Source: JAEWWD01 sp964440115 (GTDB lineage Bacteria; Bacillota; Clostridia; Christensenellales; CAG-138). From it: a stretch of DNA of 64,000 nucleotides. The stretch is taken from contig CAYTPV010000008.1 in NCBI GenBank assembly GCA_964440115.1, positions 124,001 through 188,000 on the forward strand, in the 5' to 3' direction. Shown piece by piece: positions 1-8,989 of this stretch (position 1 is its first letter; every line of letters starts with the position of its first letter). Under the pieces are notes generated by a model. The model was not told the DNA's origin, did no database searches, and worked only from the letters and a program-made list of their open reading frames with translations. The translations under genes were made by a program, and so were the position numbers.

Positions 1-387
1 TCATACGGAAGTGTCGCGGTTGTCCCTGTTGAATTGGATGGTTGCGTAGTTTCTAATGAGTATACCGTACTGCAAGCAAGACTGCCCTATAACGAAAAAG
101 TACTACAATGCGTTCTTCGCTCACCTGAAATACGTTCAGAGATTTTATTATCGTCCACAGGGAGCAATCGGACACGCATACAGTGGGAAAATCTACAGAA
201 TATATCGATCATATATCCAGATCACGCCGTAGAACAAGAAATGCTTGAGAAAATTGGACGAGCAGAAGCGCTGGAAGCTGAACTCAAAGAAATACGTGGC
301 AAAGCTTCATTTATCGTTGAAGATCGCTATAATCTTTCTAGTGATGAAGCAAACGATATTCTGGATGCATTTAAGCCACCCAGATAA
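1..387 (+). CDS. Type I restriction specificity subunit-like protein, C-terminal part
   Basis: The reading frame is open from the first base of the window, so only the last 128 residues are present. The tail has the look of an HsdS target-recognition domain: a strand with GSVAVVPVELDGCVVS, then a region ending RIQWENLQNISIIYP, followed by a helical, Glu/Lys-rich segment typical of the conserved spacer helices. HsdS would set the DNA target of a type I restriction-modification complex. The hsdM and hsdR partners, if any, lie outside. A hairpin terminator follows about 45 bases after the stop. A DNA methylase with its own recognition domain is the alternative. Confidence 0.6.
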   Translation, partial: SYGSVAVVPVELDGCVVSNEYTVLQARLPYNEKVLQCVLRSPEIRSEILLSSTGSNRTRIQWENLQNISIIYPDHAVEQEMLEKIGRAEALEAELKEIRGKASFIVEDRYNLSSDEANDILDAFKPPR

Positions 388-433
388 TAATATTGATTTT
401 ATTACCGTTAATCAACTCAATTTAAAAAGAATG

Positions 434-468
434 CGCCCAATTACTTTTGTAATTGGGCGTTTCTTTTT
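434..468. terminator. Intrinsic terminator, probably bidirectional
   Basis: An 11-bp perfect stem (CGCCCAATTAC / GTAATTGGGCG) with a 4-base loop is followed by TTTCTTTTT. It lies between the end of the HsdS-like gene and the end of the convergent DUF4386 gene and could serve both. Confidence 0.85.
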
Positions 469-481
469 CATTTATCAATAT

Positions 482-1165
482 CTATGACAAAAATGGGTTT
501 GTGCTCGTTTTCCGATATCTGATCAGCATATACCCGCCCGCAACGAACTCGAACGGCACATAGGGGAAGCACAGCGCAAACGGGAGCAGGACGCCAAAGG
601 CGCTCAACGGTATCACAATGAGTATCAGCGGCGCACTCGCCACCCCCCATATCGTCAGCCACTTGGGGAAGACCTGCGCTTTGCCGAGCATAGAATAGAA
701 CAGCAGCGCGCCAATACCAAACGGCAGCATGGCAATGTTCAGCGCGAAATGCTTGCAGTAGAGCAATACGCTTGCAAGGGGGATCAGCTCCGCAACGCCG
801 CCCGCGGCGTACATAGAGCTGACCTTTAGTAAGCCCATTACGAAAACCTGGCCGATTACTAACAGTACTGCTTCGAGCGCGTAGAGCGTCAGCGCGATCA
901 ATCCGCGCGTTTTGTGTATATGCCGCACCGCCTGATACATCGCAACGCCCAGTATGATAATGAAAATTGCCGTGACGAACTGCGCAAATACCGTGCATCC
1001 GACGCCGGTCGCGTGCCGGGCGATCGCGCGCATGGTTTCTTGTATGCTGTCTTTCACTTCCAGGCTGTCGAACCATGACCCGACAATGAGCGGCGTCACG
1101 GACTGCACCAAAAAGGCCGCGCCTAACAGCCGGTATACGCCTGTATTTTCCGTTTTCCCTTCCAT
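482..1165 (-). CDS. DUF4386-type integral membrane protein
   Basis: The 227-residue product has about six hydrophobic segments and the DUF4386 C-terminal pattern (LGKAQVFPKWLTIWG, then PYVPFEFVAGGYML). The family function is unknown; members sit in the cytoplasmic membrane. I chose the ATG at MEGKTENTG because GGCGGGG lies just upstream; longer in-frame starts lack a good ribosome site. The gene is divergent from the adjacent TetR regulator, and two matching operator-like sites lie in the shared promoter interval, so it is probably repressed by that regulator. Confidence 0.75.
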   Translation of the reverse strand: MEGKTENTGVYRLLGAAFLVQSVTPLIVGSWFDSLEVKDSIQETMRAIARHATGVGCTVFAQFVTAIFIIILGVAMYQAVRHIHKTRGLIALTLYALEAVLLVIGQVFVMGLLKVSSMYAAGGVAELIPLASVLLYCKHFALNIAMLPFGIGALLFYSMLGKAQVFPKWLTIWGVASAPLILIVIPLSAFGVLLPFALCFPYVPFEFVAGGYMLIRYRKTSTNPFLS

Positions 1166-1283
1166 ATATCCCCGCCTCATTTCTTTTATTTGTTTGCGTT
1201 CAAGCTGATGTACATTGCGCGCGCCAGCCCATGTTTTCCGCTGCGCGCTTGTTCTTTTGCGCAAAGATTTCTCTAGCCTTTAA

Positions 1284-1341
1284 TTACACCGTATAGTATA
1301 CTTAAAGAAAAGTCAATGCTTATTTACACTGTTCAGTGTAA
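1284..1341. promoter_or_regulatory. Paired TetR operator-like palindromes
   Basis: Two 18-bp sites begin 40 bp apart: TTACACCGTATAGTATAC (1284) and TTACACTGTTCAGTGTAA (1324). The second is a perfect inverted repeat with 8-base arms; the first matches it at the key positions TTACAC.GT..AGT.TA. They lie in the divergent interval between the DUF4386 gene and the TetR gene, the expected place for an autoregulatory operator. Confidence 0.65.
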
Positions 1342-1364
1342 TTTATTCAAAGGAGGACTCTGCG

Positions 1365-1973
1365 GTGTCTGAATTCAAAAGCAGGGATAAAAGCAAAAAG
1401 CGGGCGGCGATACTCGAAGGGGCGATCGACGTATTTATCGATATGGGATACGAGCAAGCCAGCATGGATAAAATCGCCCTCACGGCGGGGGTATCCAAGC
1501 GAACGGTTTACAATCACTTTGTCAGCAAGGAAAACCTGTTTCAGGCGGTCGTCAGCGACTTTTTGTCGCAGCGGCAGAGCCTCAAGAAGATTTTATACAG
1601 CCCTCACAAACCTCTCAAAGAACAGCTGCTGGCGTTTGCGAACGCCGAACTGTTCCTCATCGATGAGCCAAGGCGGCTGGGGCTTTCCCGGTTTCTGACC
1701 GGCGTGTTTTTGAAGGATATCGAATACACCCGCAGCACGGTAGCGAAATACCCGCCGAAGTACGACATGCTGCTGGATTGGATTGAAGCCGCGATACAGG
1801 ACGGCAAGCTCAAAACGGATCACCCGCTGCTCGCGTGCAGGGTGTTTTACAGCCTGATTGAAGGCGGCGTTACATACCCGGCGATATTTTCGAGCGGAAT
1901 AAACAGGGCGGAAGTGGACCCGCTGCTCGATGAACTCATCGAAACCTTCCTTGCGAAATACGGCAGTAGATGA
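1365..1973 (+). CDS. TetR/AcrR family transcriptional regulator
   Basis: The 202-residue protein has a classic TetR N-terminal domain: helix RAAILEGAIDVFIDMGY, then the helix-turn-helix around SMDKIALTAGVSKRTVYNHF. The C-terminal half resembles the AefR-type ligand-binding domain. The start is GTG, preceded by AGGAGG at the right distance. The divergent membrane-protein gene and the two palindromes between them suggest that it represses both genes. Its ligand cannot be read from the sequence. Confidence 0.9.
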   Translation: MSEFKSRDKSKKRAAILEGAIDVFIDMGYEQASMDKIALTAGVSKRTVYNHFVSKENLFQAVVSDFLSQRQSLKKILYSPHKPLKEQLLAFANAELFLIDEPRRLGLSRFLTGVFLKDIEYTRSTVAKYPPKYDMLLDWIEAAIQDGKLKTDHPLLACRVFYSLIEGGVTYPAIFSSGINRAEVDPLLDELIETFLAKYGSR

Positions 1974-2093
1974 GAGGCTACTTATGCCATCAATACGTTG
2001 CCCAAACGCCCAATCGGGGCGTTTGCGAAAACAGGTTCTTAGGACCGTTACGGTGCGGTGGTTTGGGGGGCTGGCCCGAAGCGCTGCCTGTGG

Positions 2094-2233
2094 GCCCTCG
2101 GCGGGAGGCGCCTCACCCTTCGCGGGAGACGCTTCGGGTACTAGGCCTGTGGGGGTCTCGGCGGGGCACGCCTTCGGACACTAGTCCTGCGGGCCGTCGC
2201 CGTCGCGGGCACTAGGCCTGCGGGCCGTCGCGG
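2094..2233 (+). repeat. Tandem degenerate copies of a GC-rich repeat
   Basis: About three degenerate units of a ~45-bp repeat with landmarks CTCGGCGGG, GACGCCTTCGGACACTAG and CCTGCGGGCCGTCG lie head to tail. The same unit occurs inside the loops of two other intergenic elements (near 17190-17235 and, inverted, 21380-21430). The rest of the interval from 1974 to 2382 has no credible gene; a hairpin at 2003-2025 (CAAACGCCC / GGGCGTTTG) lies just after the TetR stop. Confidence 0.7.
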
Positions 2234-2240
2234 AACAAGC

Positions 2241-2306
2241 GAAGCGAAGGCCCAGTGAGCAAGGGAGTATAGCCCTGTAAGGGAATATATGACCATTGCG
2301 AACTGT
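2241..2306 (+). repeat. Solo copy of the CAGTGAGCAA...TTGCGAACTG module
   Basis: This stretch carries CCCAGTGAGCAAGGGAG, a variable stem containing CCCTGTAAGGG, then GACCATTGCGAACTG. It is the internal module found in the composite GGTATCG elements at 16 kb, 23 kb, 27 kb, 49 kb and 63 kb, here without caps. Confidence 0.7.
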
Positions 2307-2337
2307 GGGGCCAGAGCCTCCAACATTGCTCTGAACA

Positions 2338-2368
2338 CAAAACGCGGCATCCCTAAGATGCCGCGCTT
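2338..2368 (-). terminator. Intrinsic terminator of the large surface protein gene
   Basis: Stem GCGGCATC / GATGCCGC with a short loop. Read on the minus strand it is followed by GCGTTTTGTGTT. It lies immediately downstream of the large surface protein gene. Confidence 0.7.
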
Positions 2369-2382
2369 TATATTGCATGTAT

Positions 2383-5300
2383 TTACGTCCGTTTCTTTCT
2401 ATAAACCACTGCCCCCGCGCCGCTAAGACCGGCCAGCAGCATCAGCACCAAGCAAAGAGTACTCGCGCTGTCGCCCGTTTTCGGAACATCCACCACCGCA
2501 TATGGCGGAATTTGCAGCAGGCTCCCCTTCGCCAGCATGAAGGGCGAAAGCTCATACACGGGGCCAAATTTTACTTTGCCGTCCGCGCCTGCCGTAGCGT
2601 AGAGATATTCAAATGTACCGTCGGCCTTTTTGTGTACCAGCGTAAACGCCTGTCCGGCGTATTGGCGTGTCAAATCGAACGTGAGGTACATGGCGCTGCC
2701 GGTTAACGATCTGCCGCTTTGCAAAGAAATATCGTACACCTGCAGAATATCCCCGCTATCGGCCAGCATGAGCATGGCGTTATAGTTGCTGCCGTTCGTA
2801 ATGGTCTGCGTTACCAAAAGATCGTTGCGACTCAATCCGCTGCCGCTGAGCCAAATGGTGGCATTAGGGATACTGGGATCGTTATACACGGTGTAACCAG
2901 CGGGCGAGGTGGTTCCACTGCCGCCGCCGCCGGGCGCGGGCGGGTTTCGCGTCCAAACAGGGTAAAGGTCGATCGCTGCGTTATTGGTATAGCTCCCGCC
3001 AAGATCATAGGCTTTTGCGCTGCCGTCGGTAGATGCCCAGCCGGTTTGCGTATAGCCCTCGCGGGTAAAGATGGCGCCCCTTAACGTTAAGGCGACATCC
3101 TGGGTCTTGGTATCCGTAGCACCGCTGCCCGTACCGTCTGCGCCGGGATGATAGGCTACGGTGTAAGTAGCGGGCGGGGTGTAGGGTTTGAACTCCACAT
3201 AGGTATGGCCGGCAGAATAGGTATACGCCTGCGTGGTGCTAAGCGTATAATCACCGTCGCTGGACGTGCGCCACTGATAGCTTGTTGGAAAGGCAGCAGG
3301 GGCGTTGGTCATTGCCATACCGGGGCCCTTGATGATAACAGGCGAAGCGCTTGCGATGGTTACGCTTGAGGCTGGCGCATATATCGCGTTGCCGGTGGCG
3401 CCTGTATTGGTGTTTTCCACCGTGCCTCCGGTGATTTCGAGCGTTCCGCGAGCCATATATATCGTGCCCGCTGTGGCACTGCTGCATGGACTGGTGACCA
3501 CCGCACTGCCGCCGATCGTGAATTCACCATAGCCATTGTAATAAATCGCACCATACGATGTTGATTTACCTTCCACCCTTGCATCAGCCGCCACGCTCAG
3601 GTCGCCGAAGCCATTATTGCGAATCGCAAAGTGGGTGGTGCTATATAGTTCGCCGCCGGTCACGCTTACATCGCAGGTGCTCATTTCGGTGCAGTAAATC
3701 GCATTGGAATTGCCGTTAAGCTGACCGCCGCTCACGCTTATGCTGCCGTCGTCTTCGCTGTAAATCGCAACTTCGCTGCCAGTGATTGTGCCGTCGGTCA
3801 CGGTCACGGTACCGGAGCCGTAGTTGTTAATCGCGCGAACACCGATTACTTCGCCGCCGCCACCAATGTTCACGCTGCCGTAATCGTTAAAAATCGCTTG
3901 CGAACTAAGAGTATTCGTACATTCCACCGTGCCGCCGGTTACATTCAAGGTACCCTTGTTGTAAATCGTATTGATGCTATCGTTGCTTACTTCGCCGCCA
4001 GTCACATTGACGGTGCCGTTTGTGCTGTAAATCGCTTGGAGGCCGCCGCTTACCGCGCCGCCGGTCACGAGAATGGTGCCGCTGCCCGTGTTGTGAATCG
4101 AATCATAGAAACCATTATCAGACTCATTGTTTCGTTCTACCTTGCCGCCGTTTACCGTTACATTGCCCGCGGTAACGGCAATCGCATGCATGCTTGAATT
4201 AGCAGTATACAAATTTTCCACCGTGCCGCTATCGACAACAAGGCTGCCGCCATTGACATTGATCGTGCCGAAATTTGTATTGCCTGCTACAGAACTGGTG
4301 ATCTTGCCGCTTTTAGCAACACTGCTGTCGGCAATGGTCAGCGTGCAGCTGCTGAGCGTGATAACACCGTACATGCTGTCGCTTGTTAGGGTATGGCCAT
4401 TTAAATCGATGGTGAAGGATTTTCCGGAAATGGTATAGGTGCCGCTCAGGGTAATATCCCCGGTCAGTTTGATCGTGCCGCCTTCAGCGACATTCGTAAT
4501 GGCGGCCGCCAATCCTCCCGCGGTGTTGACCAAAATACCCGATGTCCAAACGGGGTACAAGTCGATGGCTGTGTTATCGGTATAGCTGCCGCCGAGTTCA
4601 TAGGCTTTTGCTCCGCCGTCGGTGGTAGCCCAGCCGGTTTGCGTAAAGCCCTCGCGTGTAAAGAGTGCACCCCTTAACGTTAAGGCGACGTCCTGCGTCT
4701 TGGTATCCGTAACCTCGCTGCCTGTGCCGTTTGTGCCGGGATGGTAGGCTACGGTGTAAGTAGCGGGCGGGGTGTAGGGTTTAAATTCCACATAGGTATG
4801 GCCGGCAGAATAGGTATACGGCTGCGTGGTGCTAAGCGTATAATCACCGGTGCTGGACGTGCGCCATTGGTAGCTTGTGAAGCCTATCAAAGTAGGCGCT
4901 ACGCTCATGGCGCCGGCGGTGCCATTGATAATCATCGAGCCGCTGGAAATTCTGAGTAGTGTGGCACCGCAGCTGATTGCGGTTCCGGAAGTGCCCGTTA
5001 CAGTGCCGCCCGTTACAGCCACATATCCGGTGCTGGTTGATACTATTCCATTGCCGCCTGTTATCGTGCCGCCGGAGACAGCAATCTGACCGTAGCTGTT
5101 ATTGACGATAGCGGAATTTGCGGTTGCGGTGCTCACCACAGTACCGCTGTTAATTTGAAGTACAGTAATAAATGGCGTCACGGGTGAAAGAATAGTGATC
5201 GCCTCGTATGCTGAGCTGATGGTGGCCTTTCCGCTGATAACGAGATTGCCGACACCGGCGCTCACTATCGCGGAGGCAGAGGCTGTTGTCGTTTCTACCT

Positions 5301-6690
5301 TGCCGCCGCCGTCGCTGCTGTCGGTAATGGTCAGCATGCCGGAACCTGAATATTCTATCACCTGACCGTTTCGGCTTAGCGTATTGCCATTCAAATCGAT
5401 GACAAATGGCTTGTTACCGTTAATGACAAGGATGTTGGTGAGAGCAATATTCGCCCCCAGCTTGATCGTGTCGTATTCATTGATATTAGCAATGGCGCTG
5501 ATCAAGGCTGCCTCGGTGTTGACCACAGTACCCGACGTCCAAACGGGGTACAAGTCGATGGCTGCGTTGGCGGTATAGCTGCCGCCGAGTTCATAGTCTT
5601 TTGCTCCGCCGTCGGTGGTCGCCCAGCCGGTTTGCGTATAGCCCACACGGGTAAAGATAGCGCCCCTTAACGTTAAGGCGACGTCCTGCGTCTTGGTATC
5701 CGTAACCTCGCTGCCTGTGCCGTTTGTGCCGGGATGGTAGGCTACGGTATAAGTAGCGGGTGGGGGGGTGTAGGGTTGGAACTCCACATAATTTTGGCTG
5801 GAACTATAGCTATACGCCTGCGCGGTGCTAAGCGTATAGGGACCGGTGCTGGAAGTTCGCCACTGGTAGCTTGTATAGTCCGTCAAAATTGGTTGTACGT
5901 TCATGGCGCCGGCGCTGCCCTTGATAATCACCGAGCCGCTGGGAATATAGAGTTTTAAGTCGGAATAGCAGTGGATTGCACGCAGGCTGCCGTTACTTTC
6001 GAATGTGCCGCCACTGAGTGTTATTAGTCCGCTATAGTTACTGATTGCGCATCCGGAAGAGAAAGTCCCCTTCACAGTGCCGCCCGATACATTCACATTT
6101 CCGTTGAATGACACTATTCCATTGCCGCCCGTTATCGTGCCGCCGGTGACATTAACCGCACCATTGCTGGCGCTGGCGATAGCGGAATTGGCGGTAGCGG
6201 TGCTCACCACAGTTCCGCCGGTCATTTCAAGTACAACCGCAGCTGGTGTGCTGGATGAATCAATATTGATTGTGTCGTATGCGGAGCTGATGGTGGCCTT
6301 GCCGCTGATGATTAGTTTGCCGTTACCGAGGCTCTGTATCGTGGAGACACTGAATGTTGCTGTTTCTACCGCGCCGCCGCCTCCGGCGCTGCTGTCGGTA
6401 ATGGTCAGCGTGCCGGTACCTGAATGTCGAATAACTGTTCTGTTGCTGCAGCTTAGCTTTTTGCCATTCAAATCGATGACAAAGGACTTTGTACCGTCAA
6501 TGACAAGGGTGTTGGTGAGAACAATATCCGCCCCCAGCGTAATCGTGCCGCTTTCATCGATTTCCGCAATGGCGCTGGTCAATTCTACTTCATCGTAGGC
6601 CGTAATAGCCGGCAGCGCCACCGCCACGGAAGGCAATAAAGTCAATGCCATGCCCAGGGCAAGAAGCGCGCTCAAGAACCGTTTTTTCAT
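2383..6690 (-). CDS. Large repetitive cell-wall-anchored surface protein
   Basis: The 1435-residue protein begins with a signal peptide (MKKRFLSALLALG, cleavage near residue 25). It then has long stretches of short Gly/Thr/Val-rich beta-strand repeats (patterns like INGGTVVSTA and VTGGTITGG) that suggest a right-handed beta-helix. Three copies of a Listeria-Bacteroides (InlB B-type) repeat, each beginning YTVAYHPG and ending LYPVWT, alternate with three beta-helix blocks. After a proline/glycine linker comes a C-terminal domain, then VPKTGD, a hydrophobic segment and a KKR tail: a sortase signal of the PKTG type. The start follows GGAGAG. It is probably an adhesin or surface-layer component. 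The modules are nearly identical in DNA, so assembly errors are possible. Confidence 0.85.
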   Translation of the reverse strand: MKKRFLSALLALGMALTLLPSVAVALPAITAYDEVELTSAIAEIDESGTITLGADIVLTNTLVIDGTKSFVIDLNGKKLSCSNRTVIRHSGTGTLTITDSSAGGGGAVETATFSVSTIQSLGNGKLIISGKATISSAYDTINIDSSSTPAAVVLEMTGGTVVSTATANSAIASASNGAVNVTGGTITGGNGIVSFNGNVNVSGGTVKGTFSSGCAISNYSGLITLSGGTFESNGSLRAIHCYSDLKLYIPSGSVIIKGSAGAMNVQPILTDYTSYQWRTSSTGPYTLSTAQAYSYSSSQNYVEFQPYTPPPATYTVAYHPGTNGTGSEVTDTKTQDVALTLRGAIFTRVGYTQTGWATTDGGAKDYELGGSYTANAAIDLYPVWTSGTVVNTEAALISAIANINEYDTIKLGANIALTNILVINGNKPFVIDLNGNTLSRNGQVIEYSGSGMLTITDSSDGGGKVETTTASASAIVSAGVGNLVISGKATISSAYEAITILSPVTPFITVLQINSGTVVSTATANSAIVNNSYGQIAVSGGTITGGNGIVSTSTGYVAVTGGTVTGTSGTAISCGATLLRISSGSMIINGTAGAMSVAPTLIGFTSYQWRTSSTGDYTLSTTQPYTYSAGHTYVEFKPYTPPATYTVAYHPGTNGTGSEVTDTKTQDVALTLRGALFTREGFTQTGWATTDGGAKAYELGGSYTDNTAIDLYPVWTSGILVNTAGGLAAAITNVAEGGTIKLTGDITLSGTYTISGKSFTIDLNGHTLTSDSMYGVITLSSCTLTIADSSVAKSGKITSSVAGNTNFGTINVNGGSLVVDSGTVENLYTANSSMHAIAVTAGNVTVNGGKVERNNESDNGFYDSIHNTGSGTILVTGGAVSGGLQAIYSTNGTVNVTGGEVSNDSINTIYNKGTLNVTGGTVECTNTLSSQAIFNDYGSVNIGGGGEVIGVRAINNYGSGTVTVTDGTITGSEVAIYSEDDGSISVSGGQLNGNSNAIYCTEMSTCDVSVTGGELYSTTHFAIRNNGFGDLSVAADARVEGKSTSYGAIYYNGYGEFTIGGSAVVTSPCSSATAGTIYMARGTLEITGGTVENTNTGATGNAIYAPASSVTIASASPVIIKGPGMAMTNAPAAFPTSYQWRTSSDGDYTLSTTQAYTYSAGHTYVEFKPYTPPATYTVAYHPGADGTGSGATDTKTQDVALTLRGAIFTREGYTQTGWASTDGSAKAYDLGGSYTNNAAIDLYPVWTRNPPAPGGGGSGTTSPAGYTVYNDPSIPNATIWLSGSGLSRNDLLVTQTITNGSNYNAMLMLADSGDILQVYDISLQSGRSLTGSAMYLTFDLTRQYAGQAFTLVHKKADGTFEYLYATAGADGKVKFGPVYELSPFMLAKGSLLQIPPYAVVDVPKTGDSASTLCLVLMLLAGLSGAGAVVYRKKRT

Positions 6691-6770
6691 GCTTTTCTCT
6701 CCATTTCGGTATTGAAATCAGTGCGTGTCCGCTGCTTTGCGGCAACGTGCCAACCTGTGGGTATAGTTGT

Positions 6771-6794
6771 GTATACTACAGAATAGCAGTATAC
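6771..6794. promoter_or_regulatory. Inverted repeat upstream of the surface protein gene
   Basis: GTATACT and AGTATAC form 7-base arms ten bases apart, about 80 bases upstream of the start codon. A second, looser GTATA...TATAC pair overlaps. It is a possible operator; nothing ties it to a named regulator. Confidence 0.3.
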
Positions 6795-6954
6795 GTCCCC
6801 CTGAAACCGCTTTTTGCGCGAACGGTAGTGTTTTTTGTTGTAAACGGTAAAAAGAAGGGATGCGTTAACTGGATAATGGAAACCACCCCCGCGCATATAA
6901 CGCGCCGGTTTGGTTTTAGTTGGGCGGGGATCATTCTTCCACCTTCATTACATG

Positions 6955-6982
6955 CAAAAGCCGGACGAATGTCCGGCTTTCT
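6955..6982 (-). terminator. Intrinsic terminator of the chemotaxis receptor gene
   Basis: Stem AGCCGGAC / GTCCGGCT with a GAAT loop; on the minus strand it continues into TTTTGC. It lies 30 bases past the receptor stop codon. Confidence 0.75.
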
Positions 6983-7009
6983 TACTTTATATCTTTTCTA
7001 TTCCAGCCC

Positions 7010-8728
7010 CTACAGTCTCGCTTCTCCTTCGCTCACCCTAAACCGCCCAAGCGCGTGGTTGAGCATCTGCGCCTGCGAAGAAATTTGTTGTGCGGCGGCG
7101 GCGGACTGCTGCGCGTTTGCGGAATTGGCCTGCACCATGTTGGAGATGCTGCGGATACCTTCGGCGATTTCGGCGATTGTCTTGGCCTGTATGGCGGCGT
7201 TCTCGCTGATTTCGCGTATGCTGTTCGCGCCCTCGATGGCGAGTGTGAGCACGCTTTTGAGTTCTTCCTCCGTGCGGGCGGTGAGTTCGCTGCCCTTATG
7301 CGCACGCTCCGCACTGTTCTTGATGAGGCTTGCCGTCTCCTTTGCACTTTGTGCAGATTTGGTGGCAAGATTGCGTACCTCTTCGGCGACCACTGCAAAG
7401 CCTTTGCCGTGCTGACCTGCGCGGGCAGCTTCCACCGCCGCGTTGATGGCGAGAAGGTTGGTGTTAAACGCGATGCCTTCGATATCATTGAGTATGGTGC
7501 CGATTTGGCGCGCACTGTCGTCGATCTGCGCCATTGTCTGCGTCAACTCCGTCATGAGTTGCATGCCTTGCTCCATCAGTTCGCCTGTGCGCTGTGTAGT
7601 TTCGCTTGCCGTCTGCGCGTGATCGGAGCTTTGCCTGGCGCTTGTGAGCATGCCGCCGAGCGCATCGGTATACTGCCGCAGCGCTTCGCATTGTTCCGCG
7701 CTGCCCGCGGCGAGATACTGCGCACCGGTCGCGATCTGATCCGAACCTATCGAAAGCTGGTTTGCGCTGATCTGAATATCCGAAAGCAGGCCGTTGAGCC
7801 GTTCGAGCGTGGTTTTGATGGCCATGCTCATGACGTCCTTATCCGAGCGGGGGGTGACGCGCATGGACAGATCGCCTGTTGAAAGCCGCTCAAGCAATTG
7901 CGCCTGCTGCTTGGTGTGCTTTGCCATGTTCGAGAAAGACGCGGCAAGCATGCCGATTTCATCGGTGCGGTTTGTGTCTATGTTCACGTCCGTATCGCCT
8001 TGGGATAACTGATCCGACGCTTGTGTGATCGCCTCCAGCGGTTTGGCGATGCTTTTTCTCAGAAAACGCATGAATACCACGATGAACAGGGAAGAAAACA
8101 CGAGTATAACCGCCATGATGCTGAGGCCGAACGTGCTGGTTGAGCGCAGTATTTCGGTGATGCTCAGATCCGCGCCCACCACGCCGACCACCGTACCGTT
8201 ATAGACGATGGGCGCAAAGCCGGATACCATGGTACCGAAATCGCCGGACTCATACGCGCCAGTAGCGCGCGGCTCGCCATCCTTGATGACGGCGAACATC
8301 TCATCCGCGTAGGTGTTTACGCCGTCGATGACGAGGTCTTCCGTTTCACCCAGATCCATGAAACCTTCCGTATTGTTCGATACATCCACACCTTCCGCGA
8401 AATAGGTCATGGAGTCGGTATACTTTGCGTCAAGCACATACAGATAGGCGGTATGCGTGCGCGAGGCTATCTCATCAAAGCCGCTTTTTGCCAGCGCGTA
8501 GTAGTCGTTTTTCTCTCGCGTCTGCATGATGCTTGCAAACTGCGCCGGGTCGATCATGGCGGCGGCCGACTGCGCGATATCCATGGCGCGCTGCCCGTTG
8601 GATTTGATAGAGTCATTTCGGAACAGTATGATGCTGGATACGCCCACAATAACCGCGCACAGTATGATCATTCCTATTATCAGCACGGCGATTTTCGTGA
8701 CGAGGGATTTCTTACGCTGCTTTGACAT
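7010..8728 (-). CDS. Methyl-accepting chemotaxis protein
   Basis: This 572-residue transmembrane chemoreceptor passes ligand signals to CheA/CheW. Order: membrane helix at about 12-32, an extracellular Cache-like sensor domain (with PIVYNGTVVGVVGADLSI near 170-190), second membrane helix near 200-222, a HAMP linker, and a long cytoplasmic coiled coil. The conserved signalling hairpin is clear: IEGIAFNTNLLAINAAVEAA, then GFAVVAEEVRNLA. The ribosome site is GAGGAG. It stands alone with no chemotaxis operon nearby. The ligand is unknown. Confidence 0.93.
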   Translation of the reverse strand: MSKQRKKSLVTKIAVLIIGMIILCAVIVGVSSIILFRNDSIKSNGQRAMDIAQSAAAMIDPAQFASIMQTREKNDYYALAKSGFDEIASRTHTAYLYVLDAKYTDSMTYFAEGVDVSNNTEGFMDLGETEDLVIDGVNTYADEMFAVIKDGEPRATGAYESGDFGTMVSGFAPIVYNGTVVGVVGADLSITEILRSTSTFGLSIMAVILVFSSLFIVVFMRFLRKSIAKPLEAITQASDQLSQGDTDVNIDTNRTDEIGMLAASFSNMAKHTKQQAQLLERLSTGDLSMRVTPRSDKDVMSMAIKTTLERLNGLLSDIQISANQLSIGSDQIATGAQYLAAGSAEQCEALRQYTDALGGMLTSARQSSDHAQTASETTQRTGELMEQGMQLMTELTQTMAQIDDSARQIGTILNDIEGIAFNTNLLAINAAVEAARAGQHGKGFAVVAEEVRNLATKSAQSAKETASLIKNSAERAHKGSELTARTEEELKSVLTLAIEGANSIREISENAAIQAKTIAEIAEGIRSISNMVQANSANAQQSAAAAQQISSQAQMLNHALGRFRVSEGEARL

Positions 8729-8989
8729 GAAACCGTCTCCTCTTTGTTTATGCGGCCGCCTTTATCGCACCGCTCTGTACGGTATCGTTGGCCCAAAATA
8801 AGGGGCTTGCGTGAACTGTTCTAATAACCGGCAGTTATAAGTTCGGTTGAATCATGAGGAACTTGATACGGATTTGGCTGAGTTTCGAAATATTTACCGC
8901 GTTTCCATTTACGGCAACAAAAAAGCTCCGCTCAGCCGCGATCGCTGCTGCTGCGAAGCAAATTTCTTTCTGAATCAAACGTCTGCAGA

